Shown: positions 34,227 to 44,080 of the stretch, one piece after another
Layout: every line of letters begins with the position of its first letter
How positions within the stretch are numbered: the first letter of the stretch is position 1
From: Bacteroidaceae bacterium
Lineage (GTDB): Bacteria > Bacteroidota > Bacteroidia > Bacteroidales > Barnesiellaceae_A
Assembly: GCA_017532725.1 (NCBI GenBank)
Contig: JAFXIZ010000044.1
Location: forward strand, 1 to 45,648
Direction: 5' to 3'
Length of the DNA stretch: 45,648 bases
Position numbers and translations under genes: made by a program
Notes under the pieces: generated by a model
The model's database searches: none
Told to the model about the DNA's origin: nothing
Seen by the model: the letters and a program-made list of their open reading frames with translations, nothing else

Positions 34227-37200
34227 TTAATCTGCTTGTTCTTGTTGGGTTGCAATTCTCTGTAATCTCTCCTCGATGAGTGTGGCAATGTCGTCGTTAC
34301 TGCCCGGATAGTTTTCTTTCAATTGAAGGAGATATTGTTTTGCAGTGAAATAGTCTTCCTGTTGGGTGTATATATCCGACAGCAATATAAAGTTGCGAGC
34401 CAACCAATAGGCGTGTGTTGTGCCTTTTTCGATAAATGCGTTGGCTGCTTCTTCGGCTTTTGCTGTTTGATTATTGTGGTAAAGATGTTCGGCTACTCTG
34501 AAGGCACTCTCTGCACCGTATATGCTTCGAGTATCGACGGCAAGGGCTGCATAGTCGTCATACGCCTTGTCGTATTCTTGCAGTGCTGTGTAGGCTGTAG
34601 CGCGTGTGTATAGAACTTCTTGTTTTATTTCGGGTGAGAGATTACTGTTGTTCAACAAGCGATTGGCCGTTTCGGCAGCCTCGTTGTATTGTTGCAGTTG
34701 CAGGTAGCATCGCATAGTACCCATACGAGCCGATTGTCGGGTGTCGGGTGTCGATGCAATGGCTTCAAGGTGTGCATATTCCTTAACGGCTTGTGCATAA
34801 TCTTGCTTTTCGTATAGGATGCTGCTGCAACGTGTGAGCGCACTCTCGGCATACTCACTGTCGGGGTTGCTCTCCAATGATTTCTGATAATAAGTAAGTG
34901 CCTGATTCTCGTCTTGTTGCGCATCGGCTACATTGCCCAAGTGGAAGTATGCATCGGCAGCATAGTTGCCATCGGGGTATTGTGCGACATATTCTTTGAG
35001 AGGGCTGATATCGTTCTGTTTGGTATAACTGTGTTCGGCAGCCAAGTATGAGAGCGAGTCCAACTCGTTTTTCTCATATTTGACACCATATTGTTGCATA
35101 AAAGCCGACAGTTCGTTGATGCGATTTATCTCGATATAAATCGATTTGAGGTCTTCGGCGGCTATCCTTGCCTCGTCGCTCGAGGGGTGTTGCGTAATGA
35201 GCGATTAATATGTCTCTATCGAGTTCTCTATATCCTTCTGATTATAGTATAGCGACCCTAATTGCAGCATTGCCTTGCGTGTAGATGCACCTTCGGGATA
35301 TAACTCCATCAGTTTCTTGTATGTCTTTATGGCATCCCTGCGCTTGTTCATCGTAATATAGGTTTCTCCCATTTCGTTGTAAGCCTCCTCGCCATATTCC
35401 GATTGGGGATAGTCGGTGACAAGTCGCTTCAGGAGTTTTACCTTCTTGCTGTTCTTCTTATTAACACCTTGTATTACAGCCTGTTGTAGTATTGCATAAT
35501 CACTACCTGCCAAGCGCATATCGGCAGCCTTTTCGTAGTATTTGTAAGCAATGTTATATTCCTTGGCATTGAAGTAGCAGTCGCCTATGCGATTGTTGGC
35601 ATCGGTAAGTAGAGGATTACTTATACCGGGTTGTTGGGTAAATAATTCGAAGGCTGTGAGAGCCTCGTTGTAATCTTGCATTTCAAAATGGCAGTATGCC
35701 GCATTGTAATGTGCAAGGGCTATAATATCCTGTTCGGTGGTTATGGGTATGGTAAGGAATTGGTTGTAGCACCTAAGCGCCTCTTTGTATGCTTTGTTGC
35801 GATAGCAACATTCTCCCAACCAATATATCGACCTTGCCCTATATTCGGGAGCGTAATTGCCTACCTTTATGGCTTGCGAGAATCTTTCGCCGGCCTGACC
35901 TATGCTGTTGTTGGCAAACTCCTCTGTTCCTATCAGGTACAACACTTGTTGCTTTTGTTGCAGTATCTCGCGCGAAGGTTTCTGTATGCGCTCGATATAG
36001 TCTAATGCCTTTTTATAGTTGCGTGAATTGATGTATAGGTCGGATAGGCGCGTGTTGACGTCATCGGCATATACCGACTTGGGATATTGCTTGAGGAATT
36101 TTTCAAAGAGCGTTATGGTGCTGTCGAACATCGAAAAGTTGCTCTCGTAGCAGCATAATGCCTGATTGTATAACGCTATTTCGCGCGTAGTTTCATCAAA
36201 ATGTGTGTATGCCGCTTGCTCGAAGGCTTGAGTTGCCTTTGTGATATCCTGTTGTTGCAGGTATGATAGTCCTAAATGCAGATAGGCATTTTGGCCTATG
36301 GCATCGGTTGTGTCGGCTGCCTGACTCAATAATTCTATGGCGTGTGAATGATTGCTGTTGCGATATGCTATTATACCGGCCATATACAACGTGTTGCGTG
36401 AGGGCTTCTCGGCCGAATGTAGGTATTGTGTAAAGTGTTCATCGGCGCGTGTGTCGTTGCCCAATTGGTAGTGGCTTTCGCCCAAGATACGGTTTAACTC
36501 GGCTGCGTGTGAGGGGGAGGGGCTGTCGTCGAGCAGTTGTTCGCTTCGCGCTATGGCTTGGGCGTAGTCGTTCTTGAGGAAATCGATGTTGGCAAGCAGG
36601 TATTGCGCTTCGTATCCGAAGTCCGAACTTGTTTGCACCATCGATAGGCTGCGAGCCGCATTGCTGTAGTCGTTGTTCTTGTAGTAGATGTAACCTTCGT
36701 AGTAGCGTGCCTCATCGCGATGCTTGGGCGAGTTTTGAGCCAGCGACTTTAATAATGGCAGTGCCTTTCCCTCGTTGTTTGCCTTGATGTGGCAGAATGC
36801 TATGTGGTAATACAAGTCTTTTCGCTCACTTGTATTTACATTGTCTATATCGAGTTTGAGATAACAATCGAGAGCCTTGGCATAATTACCGGTGTGGAAG
36901 TAGTAGTTGCCGAGAGCCAACAGTATCTCGTGTCGATGTATGGTAAAGGGATATTGCTGTAGATAACTATTCAGTACAATCTCGGTACGGTCGCTGCTAC
37001 GACGGGCTTGCGACATTGCCACAAAAAAGGCTGCTTCCTCCTTATATTGTGAGGCATCATCGCGTTGCAACAGCGATTGCATAATATCCAAGCAACCGGT
37101 GTAGTTGCCATTGAGATACATAATATGTCCCTTGTTGAAGTCGGATGCCGCATCGGTGTTGTACAATGATTGCGCATTACCCCACAAGGCGCATAAGCCT

Positions 37201-37232
37201 ATCAGTATGAATGTTATATATCGCTTTCTCAT
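34227..37232 (-). pseudogene. exported tetratricopeptide-repeat protein interrupted by an in-frame TAA
   Basis: From ATG 37230-37232 the frame encodes a signal peptide (MRKRYITFILIGLCALWGNA) and many TPR motifs. After 675 codons (ending DIENSIETY) comes TAA at 35205-35207. The same frame then continues without shift through SLITQHPSSDEARIAAEDLK and on to another 290 TPR residues from 35099 to 34227. The intact protein would have 1000 residues plus the stop position. The residues around the stop read as one TPR helix, and a single change such as AAA (Lys) to TAA would explain it. Two separate genes are possible only if the second part starts at the ATG 35099, which would be in mid-repeat. It lies between the U32 gene (18 bp) and the barrel gene (6 bp), so a role in envelope assembly with the barrel is plausible. 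Confidence 0.82.
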
Positions 37233-37250
37233 AATCGGCTGTTTATTGTA

Positions 37251-38501
37251 TTATTCCTTTCGATTGGTGTCCACCCACTTGTACAACTTGTCCGAAGGGC
37301 GTATCTTTTGTTCTATCTTGATAGAGAAGTGTTGACCCTTTACGGCTTTTTCTACCGGCTTGAGTGCTACGCGTATCTCCTCGATAGTTACAAAAATTGC
37401 TCCTGTGGTGGGGCCTGTGATAAGTATTTCATCGCCTACCGACAGTTCGCCACTCTCTAAAAGGAACTCGGCAACACCCAAGTTCGAGAAGTATTTGATG
37501 CCTTTACCAATATACTCTTTGCGTTTTGTCGCCGATGAGCCATAGTTTTTCGACCATTCGCCAAGTCGTTGTCCCAAGTAGTAACCATTCCAGAAACCAC
37601 GATTGAATACAGTGGCGAGGCGATTGTTCCACTCGTCGATGCGTTCGTCGGTAAAGGAGTCGTTCAGATAGGCATCTATAGCCTCGCTGTAGCACGAAAC
37701 CACACGACTCACATATTCGGGGCCTCTTGCGCGACCTTCAATCTTAAAGACTCTTACGCCCGACTCGATGAGTTTGTTGAGGAAGTGTATTGTCTTGAGG
37801 TCTTTGGGCGACATAATGTATTGATTCTCGACAGTGAGTTCTTCGCCTGTCTCGCGATCGGTCACGTCGTATGAGCGACGGCATATCTGCATACAGCCAC
37901 CACGATTGGCCGAATGATTCATCTGGTGCAGGCTCAGATAGCACTTGCCCGATACGGCCATACACAAGGCTCCGTGGCAAAACATCTCGATACGAATAGG
38001 CTTGCCGGCAGGGCCTACGATATTCTCTTCCTGTATAGCGCGATATATGTGGGCCACTTGATCCATATTAAGTTCGCGAGCCAATACTACCACATCGGCA
38101 AATTGAGCATAGAAGCGAAGGGCTTCGACGTTCGATATGTTGAGTTGTGTCGATAGGTGTACTTCTACTCCCACACTGCGAGCATAGGTCATAGCAGCCA
38201 CATCGCTTGCTATAATAGCCGATATGCCGGCATCGCGCGCTGCATCGACAATCTTTCGCATCAACTCCATATCGTTGTCGTAGATAATGGTGTTGACGGT
38301 AAGATAACTTTTCAGCCCGTTCTCATTACATATTTGGGCTATGTTATGCAAGTCGTCGATAGTAAAATTAACCGACGAGCGTGCGCGCATATTCAATCCT
38401 TCTATACCGAAATATATCGAATTTGCACCACTTTGAATGGCTGCTTGCAACGATTCGTAGCAACCCACAGGTGCCATTATTTCAAAATCTTCTCTTCTCA
38501 T
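37251..38501 (-). CDS. U32-family peptidase/tRNA hydroxylation protein P-like
   Basis: This 416-residue protein is of the U32 family (collagenase PrtC, YegQ/TrhP). The family signature EMFCHGALCMAVSGKCYLS is present near residues 171-189. An N-terminal TIM-barrel-like region runs from EIMAPVGCYESLQAAIQSGA. Downstream are NRGGCMQICRRSYDV and the KIEGRARGPEYVSRVVSCY segment, and the C-terminal U32 domain contains LGVAEFLLESGELSVGDEIL. Several bacterial members are now tied to 5-hydroxyuridine formation at tRNA position 34, so tRNA hydroxylation is as likely as proteolysis. It starts at ATG 38499-38501 and leads the U32-TPR-barrel operon. Confidence 0.88.
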   Translation of the reverse strand: MRREDFEIMAPVGCYESLQAAIQSGANSIYFGIEGLNMRARSSVNFTIDDLHNIAQICNENGLKSYLTVNTIIYDNDMELMRKIVDAARDAGISAIIASDVAAMTYARSVGVEVHLSTQLNISNVEALRFYAQFADVVVLARELNMDQVAHIYRAIQEENIVGPAGKPIRIEMFCHGALCMAVSGKCYLSLHQMNHSANRGGCMQICRRSYDVTDRETGEELTVENQYIMSPKDLKTIHFLNKLIESGVRVFKIEGRARGPEYVSRVVSCYSEAIDAYLNDSFTDERIDEWNNRLATVFNRGFWNGYYLGQRLGEWSKNYGSSATKRKEYIGKGIKYFSNLGVAEFLLESGELSVGDEILITGPTTGAIFVTIEEIRVALKPVEKAVKGQHFSIKIEQKIRPSDKLYKWVDTNRKE

Positions 38502-38526
38502 TTGTTATATCTTATATATCTATGTG

Positions 38527-38534
38527 CAAAGATA
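38527..38534 (-). promoter_or_regulatory. -7 promoter element of the U32-TPR-barrel operon
   Basis: The minus strand reads TATCTTTG, 25 bases upstream of the U32 ATG. It sits at the edge of an inverted repeat GCGAAAG (38536-38542)/CTTTCGC, similar in layout to the surE and mtn elements. An exact TTTG at the usual spacing is missing. Confidence 0.6.
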
Positions 38535-38545
38535 GCGAAAGGTAA

Positions 38546-38576
38546 GAGAAAAGAAAACAAGTTGGCTCGATTTTCT
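38546..38576 (+). repeat. segment shared with the region upstream of parA
   Basis: This is nearly identical to 18962-18991 (AGAGAAAAGAAAACAAGTT followed by GGCTCGATTTT). It lies between the two arms of the GCGAAAG/CTTTCGC inverted repeat that abuts the U32 promoter. Confidence 0.55.
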
Positions 38577-38682
38577 TTCGCGATACGTCTCCCATAGTAA
38601 TTGGAATGTTGTGAAAGAGTGTGATTTTTGTTGGAAAAAGGCACTTGAGGCGAGGCTTTTTGAAATAAATATACTTGGCAAG

Positions 38683-38712
38683 TTGCTTTTTACGGATAAA
38701 TGCCTAACTTTG
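38683..38712 (+). promoter_or_regulatory. promoter of fbp
   Basis: TTG (38683-38685), a 19-base spacer and TAACTTTG (38705-38712) match the consensus. Transcription would begin near 38719, which excludes the in-frame ATG at 38700 as the start. Confidence 0.75.
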
Positions 38713-38756
38713 CTATCGAACAAACACACAATAGCCGAGAGCATAATTATAATACT

Positions 38757-40745
38757 ATGATGACCAAAGCAGACGAGATGATGCGTAACGAGACTCAAAA
38801 AGACCTGCGTTACCTTACTCTGTTGTCGAAAAAATTTCCAACAGTAGCCGAAGCGTGTACCGAGATTATCAACCTTGAGGCCATTCTTGACTTGCCCAAG
38901 GGAACAGAACACTTCCTCACCGATATTCACGGTGAGTATGAGGCATTTCAACACGTTCTGAAGAATGCCTCCGGCTCGGTAAGTCGCAAGGTTGACGAAA
39001 TATTCGGGCAGACCTTGCGTGCAAGTGAAAAGAAAGAGTTGTGTACTCTCATCTACTATCCTGAGGAGAAACTGAAATTGGTAAGGGCTACCGAGTGCGA
39101 TATTGAAGATTGGTATGGCATCACGCTGCACCAACTTATACGCGTGGCGCGTACGGTATCATCTAAATATACACGCTCGAAGGTGTCGAAGGCTCTACCA
39201 CCGGCATTTGCCTACATTATGCAGGAGTTGCTGCACGAGTCTTTATCCGAGCCCAAGCAGGAGTATGTCAATGTAATTATATCTACTATTATAGAGATAG
39301 GTCGTGCCGACCACTTTATCATTGCCTTGTGCGAGTTGATACAGCGTCTTACCATCGACTCGTTGCACATTGTCGGCGATATATTCGATAGAGGCCCCGG
39401 AGCGCACATTATCCTCGATACCCTTCTTAAATATCACGATATAGACGTACAGTGGGGTAATCACGACATATTGTGGATGGGTGCTGCCTGTGGTAATGAG
39501 GCTTGTATTGCCAACGTATTGCGTATGGCTTTGCGTTATGGTAACTTGCTCACTATCGAGGATGGATACGGTATCAATCTGTTGCCGTTGGCTACGTTTG
39601 CAATGGATGTGTATGGCGATGATGAGTGCGAGATGTTTATGCCCACTGCCACTGCAATGGCTCACAGTGACAAGACCAATCGCTTGTTGGCCAAGATGCA
39701 AAAGGCTATTGCTATTATGCAGTTTAAGATTGAGGGTCATATCATCGATCGCCATCCCGAGTATGAAATGGAAGAGCGTAAGTTGTTGCACCAAATAAAC
39801 TATGAGGATGGTACCATTGTGATGAAGGGTAATGTGCAAGAGTTGCGCGATAAGAATCTGCCCACAATCGACCCTGCCGATCCTTATAAACTTACCGATG
39901 AGGAGTTGAAAGTTATGCGCAAGTTGCGCCATTCGTTTGTCAATAGCGACAAGATGCGCAAGCATATGCGTTGGCTCTATGCCAAGGGCAGCCTCTATTT
40001 GGTGCGCAACTCCAACCTGATGTTCCATGCCTCGATGCCACTCAACGAAGATGGCTCGTTTATGAAGGTGCGTGTACACGATGAGGAGTATTGTGGCAAG
40101 GAGTTGTTTGATAAGGTTGATGCTGTGGTGCGTGCCGCATATTATGGCGATCCTACCAATGAAAATCATCAACGCGATGTCGATTATATGTGGTACTTGT
40201 GGTGTGGCCCGCACTCACCCTTCTTCGACAAAGATAAGATGACCAACTTCGAGAAATATTTTATTGCCGATAAGGAACTGAAAAAGGAGAAAAAAGGTCA
40301 TTACTACACCCTGCGTAATGAGTATGATATATGTGTGAAGGTGCTGAAGGAGTTTGGCCTTGAAGGCCCTCACGCCCATATCATCAACGGCCACGTTCCT
40401 GTTAAGGTGGCGAAGGGCGAAGAGCCTGTTAAGGCCGGAGGTAAATTGTTGGTGATTGATGGAGGCTTCTCAAAGGCCTATCAGTCGGAAACCGGTATTG
40501 CCGGCTACACACTTATTTACCACTCTCGAGGCTTGCAGTTGGTACAACACGAGCCGTTCCAATCGACACAGAAGGCTATTGAAGAGGGTGTGGATATTAT
40601 ATCGAACCGTTTTGTATTGGAATTTACCAGCAACCGTATGCGTGTGCGCGATACCGATATAGGTGCCGAGTTGATAGGTCAAATAAACGATTTGAAAAAG
40701 TTGCTTTGTGCCTATCGTATGGGCTGGATTAAGGAGAAAGAATAA
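38757..40745 (+). CDS. fbp: fructose-1,6-bisphosphatase, class III
   Basis: This enzyme makes fructose-6-phosphate from fructose-1,6-bisphosphate in gluconeogenesis. The product is 662 residues, the usual size of the Firmicutes/Bacteroidota class III enzyme. It has the calcineurin-like metallophosphatase motifs FLTDIHGEYEAFQH (near residue 52), HIVGDIFDRGPGAH (near 203) and WGNHDILWMGAACGNEAC (near 233), plus INGHVPVKVAKGEEPVK near the C-terminus. I chose the ATG at 38757 (another directly follows at 38760), since both lie after the predicted transcription start. It is single-gene, with a hairpin at 40778. Confidence 0.95.
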   Translation: MMTKADEMMRNETQKDLRYLTLLSKKFPTVAEACTEIINLEAILDLPKGTEHFLTDIHGEYEAFQHVLKNASGSVSRKVDEIFGQTLRASEKKELCTLIYYPEEKLKLVRATECDIEDWYGITLHQLIRVARTVSSKYTRSKVSKALPPAFAYIMQELLHESLSEPKQEYVNVIISTIIEIGRADHFIIALCELIQRLTIDSLHIVGDIFDRGPGAHIILDTLLKYHDIDVQWGNHDILWMGAACGNEACIANVLRMALRYGNLLTIEDGYGINLLPLATFAMDVYGDDECEMFMPTATAMAHSDKTNRLLAKMQKAIAIMQFKIEGHIIDRHPEYEMEERKLLHQINYEDGTIVMKGNVQELRDKNLPTIDPADPYKLTDEELKVMRKLRHSFVNSDKMRKHMRWLYAKGSLYLVRNSNLMFHASMPLNEDGSFMKVRVHDEEYCGKELFDKVDAVVRAAYYGDPTNENHQRDVDYMWYLWCGPHSPFFDKDKMTNFEKYFIADKELKKEKKGHYYTLRNEYDICVKVLKEFGLEGPHAHIINGHVPVKVAKGEEPVKAGGKLLVIDGGFSKAYQSETGIAGYTLIYHSRGLQLVQHEPFQSTQKAIEEGVDIISNRFVLEFTSNRMRVRDTDIGAELIGQINDLKKLLCAYRMGWIKEKE

Positions 40746-40777
40746 TACATTTTCTGATAAGTAACTATGACACAGTG

Positions 40778-40815
40778 TCGGCTTATCGCGGTTGTGATAA
40801 GCCGATACTTGTTTT
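40778..40815 (+). terminator. probable terminator of fbp
   Basis: A perfect 10-bp stem (TCGGCTTATC, 40778-40787, with 40796-40805) has an 8-base loop and is followed by TACTTGTTTTT. It lies 33 bases past the fbp stop and just upstream of the priA promoter. Confidence 0.72.
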
Positions 40816-40826
40816 TGTATAAGGAC

Positions 40827-40857
40827 TTGTACTTGCGCCAAATTATTGTTACTTTTG
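40827..40857 (+). promoter_or_regulatory. promoter of priA
   Basis: TTG (40827-40829), a 20-base spacer and TACTTTTG (40850-40857) match the consensus. The ATG is 33 bases past the -7 element. This excludes the upstream in-frame start at 40767, which would lie in the fbp terminator. Confidence 0.72.
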
Positions 40858-40889
40858 TTGCACGTTACACCAATGATAGCCTACTATAT

Positions 40890-43355
40890 ATGACACGATT
40901 TGCCGATGTAATATTGCCATTGCCACTGTACCGATACTTTACCTATCGGATACCTGCCGATATGCAAGGTCGTTTGCGACAAGGGCATAGGGTGGTTGTG
41001 TCGTTTGGACGATCAAAATTCTATACGGCTATAGTTGTGGCATTGCACGATACCGAGCCTCAAGGATATGAGGTGAAGGAGATTGCCACGTTGCTCGATG
41101 ATGAGCCTATAGTATTGCGACCCCAACTGAAGTTTTGGGAGTGGATTGCCGAATATTATCTTTGTTCGGTAGGCGATGTGTATAAGGCCGCATTGCCCTC
41201 GGGGCTGAAACTTGAGAGCGAAACGTCACTCTCGGTCAACAGCGATTACGAAGAGAGTGCCGAGGAGCCTCTGTCGGAGCGTGAGGCTGTATTGATGCAA
41301 GTATTGTCGGAACAAGGTCGGCTCACTGTTCACGAGTTGGAGAAACTTACCGGTCTGCGCAATACACTGCCGGTACTACGCCGATTGGTTGAGCGAGAGG
41401 CGATATTTGTATCGGAAAGAATACGAGCCAATTATAAGCCCAAAACCGAGGTGTGCATACGGCTATCGTTCGAGCCGGGCAACCAAGAGGCCTTGCGCAA
41501 TGCGTTTGAATTGGTTAAACGCTCCAAGCAACAAGAAACGTTGCTGTTGTCGTATCTCGAACTTTCTCATTTTATGCAGCCGGGCAATTACGCCGAGGTT
41601 TCGCGTACAGCCTTGTTGGAGCGTGCCGGTGTTTCGGCAGCCGTATTGGCAGGTGTTGTGAACAAAGGTGTTATGCTCACCTACAAGCGCGAGATAAGTA
41701 GGTTTGCCAAGGTTATGCGGCATTGCGCCGACTTGCCCACACTGAGCAGTGAGCAGTCGAGAGCGTTGAATGAGATATGCTCGGCTATGCGCGACAAGTC
41801 GGTTACGTTGTTGCACGGTGTTACGTCGAGTGGCAAAACCGAAATATACACCCATCTGATAGACAATGCTCTGAAACAAGGGCGACAAGTGTTGTATCTT
41901 GTACCCGAAATAGCCCTCACCACACAACTCACCGATCGTTTACAGCGTGTATTTGGCGACAAGTTGCTTATCTATCACTCGCGTTTTTCCGATAATGAGC
42001 GCGTGGAGATATGGCAAAAGTTACTGACCGACCGTGAGCCTAAAGTGATATTGGGTGTGCGCTCGTCGATATTCCTTCCTTTCCACAATCTGGGGTTGGT
42101 TATTGTCGATGAGGAACACGAAACGAGTTACAAGCAGTATGACCCTGCACCACGCTATCACGCTCGCAATGCTGCCATTGTGCTGGCGCAGATGTACGAT
42201 GCAAGGGTATTGTTAGGCTCGGCCACACCGGCTATAGAGAGTTACTACAATGCGCAGTGTGGCAAGTATGGGTTGGTAGAGTTGCTTACTCGATACTCCA
42301 ACAACCCGTTGCCCGAGGTGCGCACCATCGATATGCGCGAGCAACGTCGCAAAAAACTTGCGCGTGGCAACTTTTCCGAGCCTCTTGTTCAAGAGGTGCA
42401 TAAGGCTCTTGAGCGCGAAGAACAGATTATCCTATTCCAAAATCGTCGAGGTTTTGCTCCTATGGTGGAGTGTCGCGAGTGTGCTTGGATACCCAAATGC
42501 ACCCAATGCGATGTGAGTCTTACTTATCACAAGCGCGACAATCGGTTGGTGTGTCACTATTGTGGCTATTCGTGCGAAGTGCCTCGTATGTGTCCCGCCT
42601 GTTTGCAACCTACCATCGAGGTGCGTGGCTTTGGTACCGAACGCATTGAGGAGGATGTAGAGAGCATCTTCCCCGACACCCCGTTGGCACGTATGGATTT
42701 GGATACAACCCGTTCGCGCAATGCTTATCAAGAGATTATCGACAACTTTGCCGAGGGCAAGAGCAAGATACTCATAGGTACGCAGATGGTAACCAAGGGG
42801 TTGGACTTCGACCGTGTGAGTGTTGTAGGTATTCTCAGTGCCGATACTATGTTGTCGTTCCCCGATTTTCGTGCGCACGAGCGAGCCTTCCAGATGATGG
42901 CGCAAGTGGCCGGCAGGTCGGGTAGGGGCAAGAGTCGAGGCATTGTATTCTTGCAAACATCGCAGCCCGAAACGCCTGTTATATCGCAAGTAATCCGTCA
43001 CGATTATGTGGGAATGTATAATGAGCAACTGTCGCAACGCGAAGCGTTTGGCTATCCACCCTTCACACGGCTTATATACATCTACCTGAAGCATCGTGAT
43101 GAGGCCGTACTCGACACCTTGTCGCAGCAGTATGCTACGATATTGCGCAAGGTGTTTGGCGAGAGGGTGTTAGGCCCCGATAATCCACCTGTTGCTCGCA
43201 TACAATCGCTCTACATCCGCAAGATAATGCTCAAGGTCGAGGTGTCGGCTTCGATGGCACAAGTGAAAGACCTTCTGCGTCAGATATATGAGCGCAGTCT
43301 TGCCGACGACCGTTTCAAAGCGTTGACGCTATACTACGATGTTGATCCGATGTAG
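40890..43355 (+). CDS. priA: primosomal protein N' (replication restart helicase)
   Basis: PriA is a 3'-5' superfamily 2 helicase that recognises stalled forks and reloads the replisome. The 821-residue product begins with the 3'-DNA-binding domain (FADVILPLPLYRYFTYRIP) and a winged-helix region. Helicase motifs are LLHGVTSSGKTEIYTHLI (Walker A, near residue 308), LVIVDEEHETSYKQYDPAPR (DEEH, near 405), LLGSATPAIESY and QVAGRSGRGKSRG. The eight-cysteine zinc region is CRECAWIPKCTQC plus CHYCGYSCEVPRMCPACL (about residues 528-572). Start ATG 40890 gives MTRFADVILPLP. A bidirectional terminator follows. Confidence 0.96.
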   Translation: MTRFADVILPLPLYRYFTYRIPADMQGRLRQGHRVVVSFGRSKFYTAIVVALHDTEPQGYEVKEIATLLDDEPIVLRPQLKFWEWIAEYYLCSVGDVYKAALPSGLKLESETSLSVNSDYEESAEEPLSEREAVLMQVLSEQGRLTVHELEKLTGLRNTLPVLRRLVEREAIFVSERIRANYKPKTEVCIRLSFEPGNQEALRNAFELVKRSKQQETLLLSYLELSHFMQPGNYAEVSRTALLERAGVSAAVLAGVVNKGVMLTYKREISRFAKVMRHCADLPTLSSEQSRALNEICSAMRDKSVTLLHGVTSSGKTEIYTHLIDNALKQGRQVLYLVPEIALTTQLTDRLQRVFGDKLLIYHSRFSDNERVEIWQKLLTDREPKVILGVRSSIFLPFHNLGLVIVDEEHETSYKQYDPAPRYHARNAAIVLAQMYDARVLLGSATPAIESYYNAQCGKYGLVELLTRYSNNPLPEVRTIDMREQRRKKLARGNFSEPLVQEVHKALEREEQIILFQNRRGFAPMVECRECAWIPKCTQCDVSLTYHKRDNRLVCHYCGYSCEVPRMCPACLQPTIEVRGFGTERIEEDVESIFPDTPLARMDLDTTRSRNAYQEIIDNFAEGKSKILIGTQMVTKGLDFDRVSVVGILSADTMLSFPDFRAHERAFQMMAQVAGRSGRGKSRGIVFLQTSQPETPVISQVIRHDYVGMYNEQLSQREAFGYPPFTRLIYIYLKHRDEAVLDTLSQQYATILRKVFGERVLGPDNPPVARIQSLYIRKIMLKVEVSASMAQVKDLLRQIYERSLADDRFKALTLYYDVDPM

Positions 43356-43380
43356 ATGAAACATCATATTTTTTGTCATA

Positions 43381-43425
43381 AAAAAGAAACTGTATCGCAA
43401 TGTCTTTACGATACAGTTTCTTTTT
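43381..43425. terminator. bidirectional terminator between priA and the outer-membrane protein gene
   Basis: A perfect 17-bp stem (AAAAAGAAACTGTATCG, 43381-43397, with 43409-43425) encloses an 11-base loop, with A-run and T-run ends. It lies 26 bases past priA and 13 bases past the convergent gene, so it serves both. Confidence 0.93.
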
Positions 43426-43437
43426 ATAATCGGATGG

Positions 43438-43941
43438 TCAGAATCGAAAGTTGACACCTGCCAATATATAACTGCCAAAGGTGTATCCGGCCTCGACGTT
43501 GAGGGCAATGGCGCGCGACAAGTACCAGCGAATACCGGCATTGGTACTCCACGAGAAAAAGCCCTTATCGTTGCCATAGTGCTTTTCGTACCATTTATAT
43601 CCACCACCGGCACCTACGCTTATATAAGTGTCGAGGTTATTGGCCATTTGGTAGTGCAGGCTGGCAGTTATCTCAAGGGAGAGCCTGTCCCAATGCTTGT
43701 CTATACAATTGCCCAATGATGCTCCTATGCCCATAGAGCCTCGATTGCCAAACCAACTGTCTATTACGCAATGGTCGAATGATAGTTTTTGGCTGAACCC
43801 ATCTCCGTAACCAACCAAAGCACCTATGGTGTGATCGCCACGTTCAAATACGCGACTTGTCAGTGTGGGTAACTTGGCGTAGGCACTGTTTGCCACGACG
43901 CACATCAAGGCTACTACTGCACATTTCAATAATTGTTTCAT
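43438..43941 (-). CDS. small outer-membrane beta-barrel protein
   Basis: This 167-residue exported protein has a signal peptide (MKQLLKCAVVALMCVVANSA, then YA). Alternating strands follow: HTIGALVGYGDGFSQKLSF, SMGIGASLG, RLSLEITASLHYQMANNLDT, YISVGAGGGYKW, WSTNAGIRWYLSRAIALNVE and the last YILAGVNFRF, which ends in Phe as outer-membrane barrels do. The size suggests an eight-stranded barrel. The function is unknown. I use ATG 43939-43941; an in-frame GTG lies two codons upstream. No clear promoter was found. Confidence 0.75.
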   Translation of the reverse strand: MKQLLKCAVVALMCVVANSAYAKLPTLTSRVFERGDHTIGALVGYGDGFSQKLSFDHCVIDSWFGNRGSMGIGASLGNCIDKHWDRLSLEITASLHYQMANNLDTYISVGAGGGYKWYEKHYGNDKGFFSWSTNAGIRWYLSRAIALNVEAGYTFGSYILAGVNFRF

Positions 43942-44080
43942 AATCACGTTACCTTTATTTGATGTTAATACTAATACCCATATAGGGGCAGATTTTTTCT
44001 GCTATAATATTACAACAAATAAAAGTTCGTGAGGGTTGAGTGTGCTGTGGTATGATGTCGAGAAACCGTTGTTGGGGTGC

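Noticed and set aside
17174..37232. Stop-codon reassignment as an explanation for the two internal stops
   Set aside because: The two internal stops are different codons (TAG and TAA), and both are used as ordinary stops here: parA and tatD end in TAG and parB, rpsT and others in TAA.
39243..40214. 323-codon open frame antisense to fbp
   Set aside because: It lies wholly inside a conserved enzyme gene; its openness follows from the codon bias of fbp, and its product resembles no family.
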